Origin: Phenylobacterium sp.
Lineage (GTDB): Bacteria > Pseudomonadota > Alphaproteobacteria > Caulobacterales > Caulobacteraceae
DNA: 37,065 bases
Assembly: GCF_030651755.1 (NCBI RefSeq)
Contig: NZ_JAUSBZ010000034.1
Coordinates: forward strand, 1-37,065
Reading direction: 5' to 3'
Shown here: piece by piece, positions 8,138 to 17,146 of the stretch
Layout: each line of letters opens with the position of its first letter
How positions within the stretch are numbered: the first letter of the stretch is position 1
The notes under the pieces: model-generated
What the model saw: the letters and a program-made list of their open reading frames with translations, nothing else
Databases searched by the model: none
Told to the model about the DNA's origin: nothing
Position numbers and translations under genes: made by a program

Positions 8138-10243
8138 ATGAACACCCTGCTTCCCCTGCTCTGCGCCGCCCTTCTGATCCCCGCCGCCGCCCTGGCCCAG
8201 ACCCCAGATGCGCCCGTGAACCCCCCGCGGGCCGGCGCGCCCGATCCCTTCCAGTGGCTGGAAGAGGTGGACGGGCGCAGGGCCATGGCCTGGGTGGAGG
8301 GGCAGAACGCCAGGGCGCAGGGCCGGCTCGACGGCGACCCGCGCTACGCGACCCTGCTGGCCGAGGCCCGGGCGATCTTCAGCGCGGAGGACCGGATCCC
8401 CATGCCGAGCTTCCGGGCCGGCGGGGTGGACAATCTCTGGCAGGACGACGCCAACCCCCACGGCCTGTGGCGCCATGCGAGCCTGGAGACCTATGCGTCG
8501 GGCGCGCCCGACTGGGCCCCGGTGCTCGACATGGACGCCCTGGCGAAAGCCGAGGACCGCAACTGGTTCTTCCATGGCGCCGACTGCCTGAAGCCGGCCG
8601 AGACCCTTTGCCTGGTGAGGCTGTCGGACGGCGGCGGCGACGCCGTCGAGATCCGCGAGTTCGACACAAGGGCGCGGGCCTTCGTCCCCGGCGGCTTCGT
8701 CCTGGCCGAAGGCAAGCAGAGCGCCGCCTGGCTTGACGCCGACACCCTGCTGGTCGCCCGGGAATGGGTTCCGGGCGAGGTCACGGAGTCCGGCTACGCC
8801 TATGTGCTGAAGTCGCTGGCCCGCGACGGAACCGCGGTCGAGCTCTATCGGGGCCAGACGACCGATGTGTCGGTCTTCCCCGTGGTCCTGCGGGGCGAGG
8901 GCGGCCGGGCCGATGCGGTGATCGCAAGGCGCGGGATCACCTTCTACGAGAGCGACTACATGCTGCTGGGCGGGGCTGAGCCCGTCCGCCTGCCCCTGCC
9001 GAAGAAGGCCAGCTTCGAGGCCTATGTGGATGGCCAGGCGGTCTTCTCCCTGCAGGAGGCCCACGGTGACCTGCCCCAGGGCGCCCTGGCGGCCTTCGAC
9101 CTCGCCGCCCTGAAGGCCGATCCGGCGGGCGCGAGGGCCCAGCTGATCTTCGCGCCGGGCCCCCGCCAGGCCATCCAGCAGGTCCGCGCCACAAAGGGCC
9201 GGCTGGTGGTCGCCCTGCTGGAGGAGGTGCGCGGCGCCGTTGATGTCTATGACTTCGCAGGCGGCGCCTGGAGCGCCGTCCGCCTGCCCCTGCCCGCAGA
9301 CTCCAACATCGTGCTGCAGGCGGTCTCTGGCCGCGACGAGGCCCTGTTCCTGAAGATCGAGGGCTTCCTCGACCCCACCAGCCTGTGGCTGGCCGACGCC
9401 GCAGGTCTCAGCGCTCGCCAGGTCTCAGCCCTGCCCGACCGGTTTGATCCGGCCACCCATCTGGTGGAGCAGCACTGGGCGACCTCCAGCGACGGCGCCC
9501 AGATCCCCTATTTCGTGGTCCGCCCCAAGGCCGCGCCCTTAGATGGCCAGATCCCCACCCTGATGCTGGGCTATGGCGGCTTCGAGATCGCCATGCCGCC
9601 CCGCTACATGCCCGAGGCCGGCAAGCTGTGGTTCGCCCGGGGCGGGGCCTTCGTGCTGGCCAATATCCGTGGCGGCGGGGAGTTTGGCCCGGCCTGGCAC
9701 CAGGCGGTGCTGCGGGAAAACCGCCAGCTGGCCTTTGACGACTTCGCCGCCGTGGCCCGCGACCTGACCGCCCGAGGCATCACCTCCCCCCGGCGTCTGG
9801 GCATCTATGGCCGCTCCAATGGCGGGGTGCTGACCAGCGTGTCCATGACCCAGCATCCGGAGCTGTGGAACGCCGTGGTGATCGAAAGCCCGCTGGTCGA
9901 CATGCTGCGCTATCACCGCCTGCCGGCCGGGGCCTCCTGGATCGGGGAATATGGCGACCCGGAAGTCCCTGAGGACTTCGCCTTCATCGCCCGCTATTCG
10001 GCCTATCAGAACCTCAAGGCCGGGACCGACTATCCCGAGGCCTACATCACCACCAACACCCGCGACGACCGGGTCCATCCCGGCCACGCCCGGAAGTTCG
10101 CCGCCGCGCTCGCGGCCCTGGACGCGCCCGTCATCTATTACGAGCCCACCTTCGGCGGCCACGCCAACGACGCCGATCCTCAGCTCAACGCCGCCCGGTG
10201 GGCCAGGCACTATGTCTATCTGATGCAGCGGCTGATGGACTGA
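8138..10243 (+). CDS. secreted prolyl oligopeptidase family serine peptidase (S9A-like)
   Basis: 701 residues. A cleavable signal peptide is evident (MNTLLPLLCAALLIPAAALA then Q), so it acts in the periplasm or beyond. The DPFQWLEEVDGRRAMAWVEGQNARA start is typical of the S9A N terminus. A beta-propeller of about 400 residues follows, then an alpha/beta-hydrolase domain. The nucleophile is S560 in YGRSNGG; the Asp lies in TRDDRVHPGHARKF and the His in FGGHAND. Members cleave proline-containing short peptides. It is divergent from dapF and followed by tRNA-Ser on the same strand. The specificity is inferred from family only. Confidence 0.93.
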   Translation: MNTLLPLLCAALLIPAAALAQTPDAPVNPPRAGAPDPFQWLEEVDGRRAMAWVEGQNARAQGRLDGDPRYATLLAEARAIFSAEDRIPMPSFRAGGVDNLWQDDANPHGLWRHASLETYASGAPDWAPVLDMDALAKAEDRNWFFHGADCLKPAETLCLVRLSDGGGDAVEIREFDTRARAFVPGGFVLAEGKQSAAWLDADTLLVAREWVPGEVTESGYAYVLKSLARDGTAVELYRGQTTDVSVFPVVLRGEGGRADAVIARRGITFYESDYMLLGGAEPVRLPLPKKASFEAYVDGQAVFSLQEAHGDLPQGALAAFDLAALKADPAGARAQLIFAPGPRQAIQQVRATKGRLVVALLEEVRGAVDVYDFAGGAWSAVRLPLPADSNIVLQAVSGRDEALFLKIEGFLDPTSLWLADAAGLSARQVSALPDRFDPATHLVEQHWATSSDGAQIPYFVVRPKAAPLDGQIPTLMLGYGGFEIAMPPRYMPEAGKLWFARGGAFVLANIRGGGEFGPAWHQAVLRENRQLAFDDFAAVARDLTARGITSPRRLGIYGRSNGGVLTSVSMTQHPELWNAVVIESPLVDMLRYHRLPAGASWIGEYGDPEVPEDFAFIARYSAYQNLKAGTDYPEAYITTNTRDDRVHPGHARKFAAALAALDAPVIYYEPTFGGHANDADPQLNAARWARHYVYLMQRLMD

Positions 10244-10335
10244 ACATCCGCCGCTTGCGGAGCAAGCCCGACCTGAGTAGGTTCCGCGCCTCGCTCAGCG
10301 GGCCTGCTCTATCCCAGGCCCCCTTGCTGGCCCTA

Positions 10336-10737
<402 letters not shown>

Positions 10738-11181
10738 ATGAGATTTGTTCTTATGGTGATGTTTTTCACTCTCTCAGGCTTTAGCTTGGGTGGATGCAGA
10801 GCTCTCGAACTAGATGCTGTTCGTAGTGTTTCAATGTGCGACGTGCATGGAGACTTGGACAGATTTCAGGGGCAGCGCATTGAGGTGGTGGGGTACCTTT
10901 TTACTGACTGGAGAGAGTACACCGGCCTAGTATCTGATGATTGCCCCCAGAGGTTGCTGCTGTTGGCCGGTAGTCCGTCAAAGCCGGCTGGTTATGATAG
11001 CGTATGGGCTATTATGTCTGATAAGCGGGGAAAGACAGATATCGCCTTACTTGTTCGTATAGAGGGTACTATAGTTGATATTGACCCCGTTCGCGGCATG
11101 GGCCTCTCTGCACAAAGCTATGTTGTCTTAGAGACTACGCAGACCCCTGTGGCATTATCCTTCTTTGGGAAACTCTGGTAG
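10738..11181 (+). CDS. small lipoprotein of unknown function in AT-rich islet
   Basis: 147 residues from ATG 10738, chosen because GGAGG lies 9 bases upstream and a lipoprotein signal peptide starts there (MRFVLMVMFFTLSGFSLGGC, acylated Cys 20). The mature part contains MCDVHGDLDRFQGQRIEVVGYLFTDWREYTGLVSDDCP, which suggests an OB-like beta fold seen in short lipoproteins of Xanthomonas and relatives; that similarity is from memory. The gene is about 45-50% G+C by eye with AT-ending codons, against about 70% around it, so recent transfer is likely. Two cysteines (in MCDVH and DDCPQ) could form a disulfide. No function can be assigned. Confidence 0.7.
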   Translation: MRFVLMVMFFTLSGFSLGGCRALELDAVRSVSMCDVHGDLDRFQGQRIEVVGYLFTDWREYTGLVSDDCPQRLLLLAGSPSKPAGYDSVWAIMSDKRGKTDIALLVRIEGTIVDIDPVRGMGLSAQSYVVLETTQTPVALSFFGKLW

Positions 11182-11309
11182 GTGAGTGGTTGGCCATTAG
11201 GTCGGACAAATCCTAATAGGTTGGCGACCTGAAATTGAGGCCACTTCGGGATGAGATCAAATTTGACTAATAGATATTGCGGGACGATTTCTTTCTTTGT
11301 TCGGAAAGC

Positions 11310-11352
11310 GGGGACGCACACCACTTCCCACGGGAAAGTGGCGCACGCCCCC
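11310..11352. repeat. REP-like imperfect hairpin at the end of the AT-rich islet
   Basis: GGGGACGCACACCACTTCCC (11310-11329) is followed, after two bases, by GGGAAAGTGGCGCACGCCCCC (11332-11352). The arms pair almost throughout with a couple of mismatches and one bulge. Size and shape resemble REP/BIME units mobilised by REP-associated tyrosine transposases, but no transposase is in the window and no second copy is seen. It sits just before the SRPBCC start codon. Confidence 0.55.
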
Positions 11353-11371
11353 TCCCGTGGAGCCCGCCCCC

Positions 11372-11902
11372 ATGCTGACCTCTGCACATCAACCGCATAC
11401 CGGTCCCTCCGCCCAGGTCTCGACTGCTGCGTCGGCCTCGCTGGCCCAGGTCTGGGCTGCGTTCGTGCCGATCGACCTCGCACAGGTGTTTCCCAGGGGC
11501 TCCGGCCCGATCCCCGCCGTGGTGGGGACCCGCGATCAGACAGGGCCTTGGGACGTGGTGGGCAGCGCGCGGCAGGTGCATCTGGCCGATGGGACGTCGG
11601 TGCGTGAGGAGATTCTGGCCAGTGATCCCAGCGATGGGGCGGCGCCCAGCGGCGGGCGCGCCCGGTTCGCCTATCGGGTGGACGGGTTCACCGGCCCGCT
11701 GGCGGCCCTGACCGACGCGGCCTTTGGCGAATGGACCTTTGTCGAGACCGCGCCGGGGCGAACGGAGATCACCTGGCGCTACACCTTCGTGCCCCGCTCA
11801 AGCCTGATGGCCGCGCCGCTGTCGGTGATCATCGCGCTCTTCTGGCGGACCTATATGCGCCGGGGGATCGAGAATGTGCGGCGCCTGGCCGAGGCGGGCT
11901 GA
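11372..11902 (+). CDS. SRPBCC family protein (polyketide cyclase/START-like)
   Basis: 176 residues from ATG 11372, preceded by GGAG 9 bases upstream. The body reads as a START/Bet v1-like fold: ASASLAQVWAAFVPIDLAQVF at the N terminus, then alternating beta strands (WDVVGSARQVHLADGTSVREEILASD, GRARFAYRVDGFTGPLA, FGEWTFVETAPGRTEITWRYTF), and a long C-terminal helix (LSVIIALFWRTYMRRGIENVRRLAE). Such proteins bind hydrophobic ligands in an internal cavity; the ligand here is unknown. It returns to high G+C after the islet and converges with the VOC fusion gene. The open frame continues 25 codons upstream through the hairpin, which is unlikely to be coding. Confidence 0.85.
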   Translation: MLTSAHQPHTGPSAQVSTAASASLAQVWAAFVPIDLAQVFPRGSGPIPAVVGTRDQTGPWDVVGSARQVHLADGTSVREEILASDPSDGAAPSGGRARFAYRVDGFTGPLAALTDAAFGEWTFVETAPGRTEITWRYTFVPRSSLMAAPLSVIIALFWRTYMRRGIENVRRLAEAG

Positions 11903-11925
11903 GCTGGCCCGCCTCACGCCGCCGC

Positions 11926-13065
11926 CTAAGCCGTGCGGTGGCCGATGAGGCCGAAGGCCGCGCCCTGGGGGTCCACACAGTTCATGGAGAATTCGCCGCC
12001 GGGGATCTCGTCGGGGCCCTGGACCACCTGGCCGCCGGCGGCCTCCACCGCGGCCTTGGCCACATCGATATCGGGCACGCGGAAATAGACGCTCCAGGCG
12101 GGCGCCTGCGCCGGCATCACCGCCCCGATCAGGCCCCCGTGGCGGATGAATTCGTATTGGCCCAAGGGCCCCATATCCATCTCGCCGTCCTTCGCCCAGC
12201 CGAACAGCGCCCCATAGAAGGTCCAGGCGCCGGCCGGGTCGGGGGTGCTGAGCTCGTTCCAGGCGGCGTGACCCACCCGGGGCCGGTCCGACGCGAAGGC
12301 CAGGCTAAGGTCTCCGGACTCTGGCTTCATCACGTAGAGCGTCGCCCCTTGCGGGTCTGCGACCATGGCCATGCGGCCGACCATGGGGACGTCCATGGCC
12401 GCCATCTGCACCGCGCCGCCCTTCTGGGCGAGGGCCGCGGTGGTGGCGTCCACATCATCCACCGCCAGATAGGGCAGCCAGGTGGGCGTCGCCCCGTGCT
12501 CAGCCATCTCCGGCGTGATGGCCATCAGGCCGGCCACGTCATGCTCTGGCGCGCTGATGATGCGGTAGTCCATGTCGGCCTGGCCGGAATCGGCGAAGGT
12601 CCAGGGCAGGACCTGGCCATAGAAGGCCTGGGCGGCTTCGGCGTCGGTGGTCAGCAGCTCGTACCAGATGAAGTCCCCGGCATTGTTCGAGGTCGGCGCC
12701 TCCAGGGTCACCACCGGGGTGAAGCCGCCGAAGATCAGACGGGCCCCGTCATAGGGCATGGGATTGTGCTCAGGATTCATCCGCGGGTCGCTCTGCATGA
12801 TCGTCCCCATGCGACCATGGGCGGCGTCCCGGGTCGCCTTGTCCGGCCATTCGACCCAGGAGAAGACCACGCTCTCCTCCGGCGTGGCCTGCACCGCCCG
12901 GCGGAAGTCGGTCTGCTTGCCGTCTGGCACGTCGTCGCCCCAGCATTCCAGGATGCGCAGGGCGCCCAGCTCCATGAAGACGCCGTTGGCGGTGAGCGCA
13001 TGGTCGATGAATGTCTGGCGGTTGGCCGTGGGCACGGCGATCACGAAGCCGTCGATATAGGTCAT
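11926..13065 (-). CDS. DUF1428-VOC-VOC fusion protein
   Basis: 379 residues, apparently three modules. Residues 1-118 are DUF1428 (MTYIDGFVIAVPTANRQTFI, ILECWGDDVPDGKQTDFRRAV, VVFSWVEWPDKATRD, PEHNPMPYDGARLIFGGF). Residues about 130-247 (GDFIWYELLTTDAEAAQAFYG to MVADPQGATLYVMKP) and about 264-375 (VGHAAWNELSTPDPAGAWTFYGALFGW to FSMNCVDPQGAAFGLIG) are two glyoxalase/VOC domains. Paired VOC domains act as enzymes or ligand traps (glyoxalase, bleomycin resistance, ring-cleaving dioxygenases). DUF1428 is usually a separate protein of about 120 residues with a dimeric alpha-beta barrel. The joint function is unknown. No frameshift is seen at the junctions. Confidence 0.88.
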   Translation of the reverse strand: MTYIDGFVIAVPTANRQTFIDHALTANGVFMELGALRILECWGDDVPDGKQTDFRRAVQATPEESVVFSWVEWPDKATRDAAHGRMGTIMQSDPRMNPEHNPMPYDGARLIFGGFTPVVTLEAPTSNNAGDFIWYELLTTDAEAAQAFYGQVLPWTFADSGQADMDYRIISAPEHDVAGLMAITPEMAEHGATPTWLPYLAVDDVDATTAALAQKGGAVQMAAMDVPMVGRMAMVADPQGATLYVMKPESGDLSLAFASDRPRVGHAAWNELSTPDPAGAWTFYGALFGWAKDGEMDMGPLGQYEFIRHGGLIGAVMPAQAPAWSVYFRVPDIDVAKAAVEAAGGQVVQGPDEIPGGEFSMNCVDPQGAAFGLIGHRTA

Positions 13066-13203
13066 GGTCTCGCTCCTGGGGCTTGCAGGCCAGCCGGCCC
13101 GACCCGCCTAGGACGAAGGAGGTCCGCCAGGGCCGACATTGGCGCAACTATTCCTCGTTTTTGCGACAGGTCGACCCCCGAAAGGCGGCGAGACCCGCCC
13201 GCC

Positions 13204-13863
13204 TCAGGGCCGCCTGGCCACCAGGAAGGGGCGGGCGTCCTTGGCCGATGAGCCATGGCTGGCGCGCTCGAGGATCTCGAAGCCGGCCGCCGCCAGCTCC
13301 CCCTCAAGCTTGTCGGCTGAGAGAAAGGCCACGGAGGGCGCCTTGCCGATCAGCTGCATCACCGGCAAGGCCAGCGGCAGGGCCAGGCGCAGCGGCAGGC
13401 TCATCTCCGCCAGGCAGGGGGTCTTGGTGATCAGAAGACCCCCGGGCTTCAGAACCCGATGGAGGGCGGCGAAGGCGGCGTCCCGATCGGCGATCAGATG
13501 CAGGACGTTGAAACCGAGGGCGACGTCAAAGCTCCCGTCCGGCCAGGGCCCATCCTCAGGCGCCGCCACGGCGAAGCTGAGCTGGCTGAGGCCCTCGGCG
13601 GCGGCCTTCTCCTGAGCGATGGCGATCATTTCGCCCGACAGGTCGCTGGCCTCGTAGCGCGCCACGGCGGGCGCCAGCTGCAGGGCGGCGGTCCCGGTGC
13701 CGCAGCCGAACTCCAGCACGCTGTCGCCGGGCTTCAGATAGTGGCGGGTGCGCTCCAGGGTCCGCTCATAGCCGGCCATGTCGGCGATGGGGTCCTTGGC
13801 GTACTTCCGGGCGGTCCTGTCCCAGAAGCGGGCGTCGCGAGCGGCGGGGGCGGCGCGGGGCAT
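13204..13863 (-). CDS. class I SAM-dependent methyltransferase
   Basis: 219 residues from ATG 13863; the frame is open much further upstream, but that part lies over the divergent LysR gene and is not protein-like. Motif I is VLEFGCGTGTAAL (49-61), followed by YEASDLSGEMIAIAQEKA (acidic end of beta-2), SFDVALGFNVLHLI (motif II/III) and VLKPGGLLITKTPCL. The MPRAAPAARDARFWDRTARKYAKDPIADMAGYERTL start is like that of small alphaproteobacterial methyltransferases annotated UbiE/COQ5-like. The substrate is unknown. It is divergent from a LysR gene with a shared 94-base control region, so LysR control is plausible. Confidence 0.9.
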   Translation of the reverse strand: MPRAAPAARDARFWDRTARKYAKDPIADMAGYERTLERTRHYLKPGDSVLEFGCGTGTAALQLAPAVARYEASDLSGEMIAIAQEKAAAEGLSQLSFAVAAPEDGPWPDGSFDVALGFNVLHLIADRDAAFAALHRVLKPGGLLITKTPCLAEMSLPLRLALPLALPVMQLIGKAPSVAFLSADKLEGELAAAGFEILERASHGSSAKDARPFLVARRP

Positions 13864-13900
13864 GGGGGGTCCTGGTCCTCGTCGGGCGGACCCATCCCTA

Positions 13901-13950
13901 GCATATACGCTGAAGCTTAGAATTGCCGCGCTTGGCACAAGGCATATACG
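13901..13950. promoter_or_regulatory. direct repeat and LysR-type palindrome in the methyltransferase/LysR divergent promoter
   Basis: The 9-mer GCATATACG occurs at 13901-13909 and again at 13942-13950, with starts 41 bases apart (about four helical turns). Between them is CTGAAGCTTAG, an imperfect palindrome with the spaced T...A form of LysR boxes. The second repeat ends 7 bases before the LysR start codon. Likely autoregulatory operator; not tested. Confidence 0.45.
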
Positions 13951-13957
13951 TAGACGC

Positions 13958-14869
13958 ATGACGCCACTGGACTGGAACCGGGTCCGCGCCTTCCTCGCCA
14001 CGGCCGAGGCCGGCTCCCTGACGGCTGCGGCCGAGCGCCTGGGCCTGACCCAGCCGACCCTGTCGCGGCAGATCGCCGCCCTGGAGGCCGAGCTGGGGGT
14101 CGCGCTGTTCGAGCGGGTCGGCAAGAAGCTGGTCCTGACCGAGACCGGCGCGGAACTGGTGGAACATGGCCGGGCCATGGGCGAGGCCGCCGCGGCCATG
14201 ACGGTGGCGGCGTCCGGCCGCTCGCTGGCCATCGCCGGGCGGGTCAGCATCTCGGCGGCCGACACCTACGCCGCCCACATCCTCCCCGGGATCATCGCTC
14301 AGATCCGCCAGGCGGCGCCGCAGATCAAGATCGTCGTCATCTCCAGCAATACGCTGAGCGACCTGCGCCGACGGGAGGCCGATATCGCCATTCGCCATGT
14401 GCGGCCCACCGAGGACGGGCTGATCGGCCGGCTGATCGGCGAGAGCACGGCGCAGCTCTACGCCTCCCGCGACTGGATCGCGCGCAGGGGCTGGCCGGCC
14501 TCGGCGCAGGACATCGCCGCTGAGGACCTCATCGCCTATGAGGACACCGACCACTTCGCCGGCCTGATGCAGGGGATCGGGCTTGCGGTGCGCCCCGAAG
14601 ACTTTCGCCTGGTGTCGGAAAACTCGGTGGTCGTCTGGGAGATGGTCAAGCGGGGCCTGGGGGTCTGCGTCATGAGCCGGGAGATCGCCCAGGGGTCGCC
14701 GGACATGGTCGAGCTGTTCCCCGAGGCCCCACCGGTGAGGTTTCCCGTCTGGCTGGTCACCCACCGGGAGCTGCGCACCAGCCGGCGGATCCGGCTGGTC
14801 TATGACATCCTCGCCGAGGCCCTGGGCGGCCTGGTGGGCGGGGGCGAAGCCCTGCGCGCCGCGCCTTAG
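13958..14869 (+). CDS. LysR family transcriptional regulator
   Basis: 303 residues from ATG 13958. The N-terminal winged HTH (2-62) is typical: LDWNRVRAFLATAEAGSLTAAAERLGLTQPTLSRQIAALEAELGVALFERVGKKLVLTETG. A LysR effector domain follows (about 90-290) with a type-2 periplasmic binding fold (VSISAADTYAAHILPGII, RREADIAIRHVRP). It probably controls the divergent methyltransferase. Its stop overlaps the end of the convergent DUF1003 gene by four bases. The effector is unknown. Confidence 0.93.
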   Translation: MTPLDWNRVRAFLATAEAGSLTAAAERLGLTQPTLSRQIAALEAELGVALFERVGKKLVLTETGAELVEHGRAMGEAAAAMTVAASGRSLAIAGRVSISAADTYAAHILPGIIAQIRQAAPQIKIVVISSNTLSDLRRREADIAIRHVRPTEDGLIGRLIGESTAQLYASRDWIARRGWPASAQDIAAEDLIAYEDTDHFAGLMQGIGLAVRPEDFRLVSENSVVVWEMVKRGLGVCVMSREIAQGSPDMVELFPEAPPVRFPVWLVTHRELRTSRRIRLVYDILAEALGGLVGGGEALRAAP

Positions 14870-15453
14870 GGTTCTCCGCTCCCAGCCGGTCGGGCGCCCT
14901 GGCCGCTGTTCTGCTCCAGCAGTTGGCGCATCAGGTCGAGCTGCTCCTGCTGGCGGGCCAGGATGGCCTCGATCTGCTGGACCCGCAGGTGATCGAGCTT
15001 GTCGTGCAGGGCCATGATCTCGATCTCGGCCTTGAGGTTCACCTCATAGTCGTGGGCCGCATTGATCCGGTCCTTCGCCGCCTGCCGGTTCTGGCTCATC
15101 ATGATGAAGGGCGCCTGGATGGCCGCCAGCATGGAGAGCAAGAGGTTCAGGAAGATGAAGGGGAAGGGGTCAAAGGCCCCGCGCCCCAGGGTGAGGTTCA
15201 GCAGCGCCCAGGCGCCGAGGAAGGCGCCAAAGGCCAGGATGAAGGTCCAGGAGCCTCCCACCGCCGCCACCTTGTCGGCCAGACGCTGACCAAAGGTCTG
15301 TTCGCCGGCGAAGGTCTCATTGACGTCGCGGCTCACCGGGCTGCGGGCCACCGTGGTGGCCAGCACCCGCCGCTCCGCCGCATCCAGATCGGTCTCGGCC
15401 TTGCCGAACCACCGCCGGGAGGCCTTGCCGAGGCCACCGCCCTGTTCGCTCAT
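14866..15453 (-). CDS. DUF1003 domain membrane protein
   Basis: 195 residues. Two transmembrane helices, about 65-87 (SWTFILAFGAFLGAWALLNL) and 98-118 (FIFLNLLLSMLAAIQAPFIMM), are followed by the DUF1003 signature SQNRQAAKDRINAAHDYEVNLKAEIEI and a long helical, probably coiled-coil tail (LHDKLDHLRVQQIEAILARQQEQLDLMRQLLEQ). The preceding LADKVAAVGGSW is also typical. No biochemical function is established that I know of. Its 3' end overlaps the LysR stop by four bases in tail-to-tail arrangement. Confidence 0.92.
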   Translation of the reverse strand: MSEQGGGLGKASRRWFGKAETDLDAAERRVLATTVARSPVSRDVNETFAGEQTFGQRLADKVAAVGGSWTFILAFGAFLGAWALLNLTLGRGAFDPFPFIFLNLLLSMLAAIQAPFIMMSQNRQAAKDRINAAHDYEVNLKAEIEIMALHDKLDHLRVQQIEAILARQQEQLDLMRQLLEQNSGQGARPAGSGEP

Positions 15454-15580
15454 GGCACGTCCTTTTCTGCGCCGAGGCGCCGGCTGGTGGCGCGGCGGGC
15501 CGTGATGACCCGCCAGGTCATTGGCCCTGAACCGAAGTCACGCCAGTCTGCCCTGAGACGTGGAGAAAGAGGAGAGTTCG

Positions 15581-16003
15581 ATGACTGGGTTCTGGCGCGT
15601 ATGGATGGCGGTCTGGCGGTTGTCGGTGGCGAGCTTTGGACTGGTTCTGGCCGCAGGCGCCTTCGAGGCGACCAGCGGGCCCGTGCGGATGATCTTCGAC
15701 CTGGTGGGCGAGGCCCTGCCCGAGGAAGTGTCGTCGCCGCTCCGGTTCTCCATCGCCCTGATGGGGGCTGTGACCCTGGGCTGGTGGCTCACCCTGGAGG
15801 CGGCCTTCAGGGCCGTCGACCTTTTGGGGGACCGGGCGGCGCCTGTCTGGCGGGGTCTGACCCTGTCGGTGGTCGGCTGGTACCTCATTGATGGCGCCCT
15901 GTCGGCGGCGACGGGCTTTGGCCTGAACATCATCCCCAACACCGTCCTGCTGGCCGGATACCTTGTCCCGGTTCTGGCCACCGGGGTCATGCGCAGGGCC
16001 TGA
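15581..16003 (+). CDS. small integral membrane protein, unknown function
   Basis: 140 residues from ATG 15581, preferred over the GTG at 15560 because the purine-rich AGAGGAGAG lies just upstream of it. Four hydrophobic segments are visible at about 13-31, 54-77, 92-112 and 119-136, with short charged connections (EALPEEVSSPLR, RAVDLLGDRAAPVWR). This is the layout of a four-helix membrane protein. I do not recognise a family. It is upstream of, and co-directional with, the serine hydrolase, with 49 bases between, so the two may share a transcript. Confidence 0.65.
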   Translation: MTGFWRVWMAVWRLSVASFGLVLAAGAFEATSGPVRMIFDLVGEALPEEVSSPLRFSIALMGAVTLGWWLTLEAAFRAVDLLGDRAAPVWRGLTLSVVGWYLIDGALSAATGFGLNIIPNTVLLAGYLVPVLATGVMRRA

Positions 16004-16052
16004 ACCCACGGCTCAGCTGGATTGCCGGCCTCTGGGCGCCTAAGTCCATCCC

Positions 16053-17144
16053 ATGAGCCCGTCCTTCCCGCCGAAACTGGCCCTGGTCCTGGCCGGCGCT
16101 GTCGCCGTCGCCTGCTCCCCCGCCCCGAACGCCGAGCGCGCCCAGGCCCAGACCGCGGCGAGGCCGGCGGCTCAGACTCAGGGCCTGGACCCCGAAACCA
16201 TGGCCCGGGTGGTCGAGCAGGCCCGCGCCCTGCCCAATCTGCACGCCCTGATCGTCGCCCGGGACGGCGAAATCCTGGCCGAACACCGCCTGCGGGGTCC
16301 TGGCCTCGACCAGCCGGTCAACATCAAGTCCGCCTCCAAGACCGTGCTCTCGGCCCTGGTGGGCATCGCCATCGATCGCGGCGTGCTGACCGGGACCGAC
16401 CAGAAGATCGCCCCCCTGCTCTCAGACAGCCTGCCCTCGGGCGGCGACCCCCGGCTGCGGGAGATCGAGGTCGGCCACCTCCTGTCCATGCAGGCGGGCC
16501 TCGGGCGGACATCGGGCCAGTATTACGGCGCCTGGGTGACCAGCCCAAACTGGGTTCGCCACGCCCTGGCGCGGCCCTTTGACGACGATCCCGGGGGCCG
16601 GATGATCTATTCCACCAGCGCCTCGCACCTGATGTCAGCGGCGCTCACCCGGGCGGCGGGGGCCAGCACCCACAGCCTGGCCCGCGACTGGCTGGCCCAG
16701 CCCCTGGGCGTCACCATCCCGCCCTGGCTGCGGGATCCTCAAGGAATCTATTTCGGCGGCAACGACATGATGATGTCGCCAAAGGCCCTGCTGCGCTTTG
16801 GTGAGCTCTATCGCCTGGGCGGGGAGATCGACGGGCGGCGCATCCTGCCGGCGGCCTGGATCGAGGAAAGCTGGACCCCGCGCGCCCGCTCCCCCTGGAG
16901 CGGCCAGGACTATGGCTATGGCTGGTTCACCAGGCGGAGCGGCGGTCACGACGTGCGCTTCGCCTGGGGCTATGGGGGTCAGATGCTGTTCGTGGTCCCC
17001 AGCCTCGACCTCACCGTGGTGATGATCTCAGACCCCTCGCCGCGGCCGCGGGAGGAGAGCCATGTGGCTCAGCTTCACACCCTGCTGGACACCGGCGTGA
17101 TCCCCGCCGCCGTGACGGGCGACAGGGCCGCCCGCGCCGACTGA
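16053..17144 (+). CDS. serine hydrolase (class C beta-lactamase / penicillin-binding protein-like), probable lipoprotein
   Basis: 363 residues. A lipoprotein-type signal ends in AGAVAVAC-S (Cys 21). The catalytic SxxK is S93-A-S-K96 in NIKSASKTVLSALVGIAIDRG, and a tyrosine motif Y186-S-T replaces the classical YxN, as in esterase/amidohydrolase branches such as 6-aminohexanoate-dimer hydrolases. GYGYGWFTRRSGG and AWGYGGQMLFVVPSLDLTVV form the C-terminal strand region in place of KTG. It is most likely an envelope-bound esterase or peptidase; antibiotic resistance should not be assumed. It follows the small membrane protein and converges with a small secreted protein. Confidence 0.88.
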   Translation: MSPSFPPKLALVLAGAVAVACSPAPNAERAQAQTAARPAAQTQGLDPETMARVVEQARALPNLHALIVARDGEILAEHRLRGPGLDQPVNIKSASKTVLSALVGIAIDRGVLTGTDQKIAPLLSDSLPSGGDPRLREIEVGHLLSMQAGLGRTSGQYYGAWVTSPNWVRHALARPFDDDPGGRMIYSTSASHLMSAALTRAAGASTHSLARDWLAQPLGVTIPPWLRDPQGIYFGGNDMMMSPKALLRFGELYRLGGEIDGRRILPAAWIEESWTPRARSPWSGQDYGYGWFTRRSGGHDVRFAWGYGGQMLFVVPSLDLTVVMISDPSPRPREESHVAQLHTLLDTGVIPAAVTGDRAARAD

Positions 17145-17146
17145 TC

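Noticed and set aside
11185..11221. ATTAGG ... CCTAAT inverted repeat after the islet lipoprotein as terminator
   Set aside because: Only 6 bp with a 10-base loop and no T-run.
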